A DNA stretch of 5,160 nt from an uncultured Beijerinckiaceae bacterium. Lineage in GTDB: Bacteria; Pseudomonadota; Alphaproteobacteria; Rhizobiales; Beijerinckiaceae. A program made the translations under genes and the position numbers. The DNA lies in the NCBI GenBank assembly GCA_937863205.1, contig CALMGA010000579.1, forward strand, positions 1 to 5,160, given 5' to 3'. The notes beneath the pieces were generated by a model. The model made no database searches. It had not been told where the DNA came from and saw nothing but the letters and a program-made list of their open reading frames with translations. Positions 4,305-5,160 of this stretch are shown in pieces (within the stretch, counting starts at the first letter, position 1; the number at the start of each line of letters is the position of its first letter).

Positions 4305-5160
4305 TCGGTTCAACCCTTGGCCGCTACCTGTCATCCCGCTTCTTTCGGATGATCCTCGCCGTTTTCGCGACGATCTTCAGCCTGGTTTTCGTGGTCGACT
4401 TCGTGGAGCTGCTGCGGCGCACCGGCAACATCGCCGGTGTGACGACCACGTCCGTTGCGTTCTTGTCCTTCCTGCGCACCCCCGCCGTGTCGGAACAGGT
4501 GCTGCCGTTCTGCGTGCTGTTTGGAGCGATGGCGGTTTTTCTCAATCTGACGCGCAAGCTGGAACTGCTGGTGGCGCGGGCGTCGGGCATTTCGGTGTGG
4601 CAGTTCCTCGGGCCTCCCATCGGCATCGCCGCCCTGATCGGCGTGATCTCGGTGACGGTCCTCAACCCGCTGTCGGCGATGATGAAGCAGCGGGCCGACG
4701 TGATCGAGACGGCGATCTTCGGCGGCGACGCCGGCCGGGACTCGAAGCCCGACCTTTGGGTGCGCCAAACCGGCGTCGACGGCGAAGCGATCCTGCGCGC
4801 GGGCGGCGCGTTCGACCACAACAACCGCCTGACCGGCGTCACCGCCTACATTTATGACAAGTCCGGCAGTTTCATCGAGCGGGTCAAGGCCGCACAGGCC
4901 GTGCTGGGCGACAGCGGGGCCTGGACGCTGCGCGACGTGCAGGTGACGCAGCCCGGCGAGCAGCCGCGCGCGGTCGCGACCTATCTCATCGCCACGTCGT
5001 CGCGGCCGGGCGAGATCGTGGAAGGCTCGATGACCGCAGAGGCCGTCCCGTTCTGGGAGCTTCCGGCGTTGCGCGAGGAGACCGAAACGGCCGGGCTGGA
5101 TGGCGCGCCCTATCGCCTGCAATACCAGACCCTGCTCGCCCGGCCTCTGCTGCTGGTGGC
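4301..5160 (+). CDS. lptG: LPS export transporter permease LptG, N-terminal part (cut by window edge)
   Basis: LptG is one of the two membrane subunits of the LptB2FG ABC transporter, which extracts lipopolysaccharide from the inner membrane and passes it to the periplasmic bridge. The visible 286 residues are about four fifths of the usual length (about 360). Transmembrane segments are seen at about 15-37, 66-83 and 103-122, then a periplasmic beta-rich domain (about 125-270), and the next membrane segment begins near 275. Assignment to LptG rather than LptF rests on RYLSSRFFRMILAVF at the start, VVDFVELLRRTG (31-42), VLPFCVLFGAMAVFLNLTRKLELLVARASGIS (67-98, containing the coupling region to LptB), DLWVRQ (151-156) and YRLQYQTLLARPL (271-283), which match LptG. 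No other in-frame start exists back to the stop at 4256, so ATG 4301 is firm although it lacks a Shine-Dalgarno. lptD is commonly next; lptF, normally just upstream, is absent. Confidence 0.93.
   Translation, partial: MIGSTLGRYLSSRFFRMILAVFATIFSLVFVVDFVELLRRTGNIAGVTTTSVAFLSFLRTPAVSEQVLPFCVLFGAMAVFLNLTRKLELLVARASGISVWQFLGPPIGIAALIGVISVTVLNPLSAMMKQRADVIETAIFGGDAGRDSKPDLWVRQTGVDGEAILRAGGAFDHNNRLTGVTAYIYDKSGSFIERVKAAQAVLGDSGAWTLRDVQVTQPGEQPRAVATYLIATSSRPGEIVEGSMTAEAVPFWELPALREETETAGLDGAPYRLQYQTLLARPLLLV

Noticed and set aside
4023..4334. Minus-strand open frame upstream of lptG containing AIYRNEAFIAAAGRV
   Set aside because: A short natural-looking stretch, but the rest is Arg/Gly/Ala-rich, there is no Shine-Dalgarno, and it overlaps the lptG start.
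4331..5122. Minus-strand open frame of 263 codons opposite lptG
   Set aside because: It is antisense to a clear LptG coding sequence, and its product is rich in Arg/His/Asp without recognisable motifs.

Overview
The window is high-GC, CpG-rich DNA from an alphaproteobacterium, most likely of the Rhizobiales/Hyphomicrobiales type. The evidence is the wording of the proteins (the PepA C-terminus [11 protein letters not shown], the HolC stretch WTFSPESFLPHATDRDG, the LptG N-terminus) and the neighbourhood pepA-holC divergent from an lpt gene. No mobile element, rRNA, tRNA or CRISPR array is visible.

From left to right: (1) 1-207, minus strand, the N-terminal 69 residues of a HipB/Y4mF-like helix-turn-helix antitoxin, cut by the window edge. 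(2) 208-562, a non-coding gap with a cluster of alternating GACATC/GATGTC half-sites, a large stem-loop at 411-468 with a possible promoter beside it, and a small hairpin after the next gene. (3) 563-1465, minus strand, a family 2 glycosyltransferase. (4) 1466-1594, a short gap holding a GC-rich hairpin after holC. (5) 1595-2044, minus strand, holC (DNA polymerase III chi), probably starting at TTG. (6) 2058-3644, minus strand, pepA (M17 leucyl aminopeptidase), 13 nt from holC and almost certainly co-transcribed with it. (7) 3645-4300, a 656-bp divergent non-coding region with a hairpin next to the pepA ribosome binding site, a 9-bp inverted repeat, two tandem repeats, a 10-bp palindrome and three tiny overlapping reading frames leading into lptG. 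(8) 4301-5160, plus strand, the first 286 residues of lptG, the inner-membrane permease of the LPS export transporter, which runs off the right edge.

Most of the coding content is housekeeping: peptide turnover (PepA), replication clamp-loader accessory (HolC) and outer-membrane LPS export (LptG). The glycosyltransferase and the HipB-like regulator look like accessory genes placed after the pepA-holC unit. I did not find a clearly new system. The points most worth a second look are the absence of lptF from its usual place between pepA and lptG, the operator-like array and structured leader upstream of the HipB-like gene, and the repeats and overlapping minicistrons in the pepA-lptG gap.
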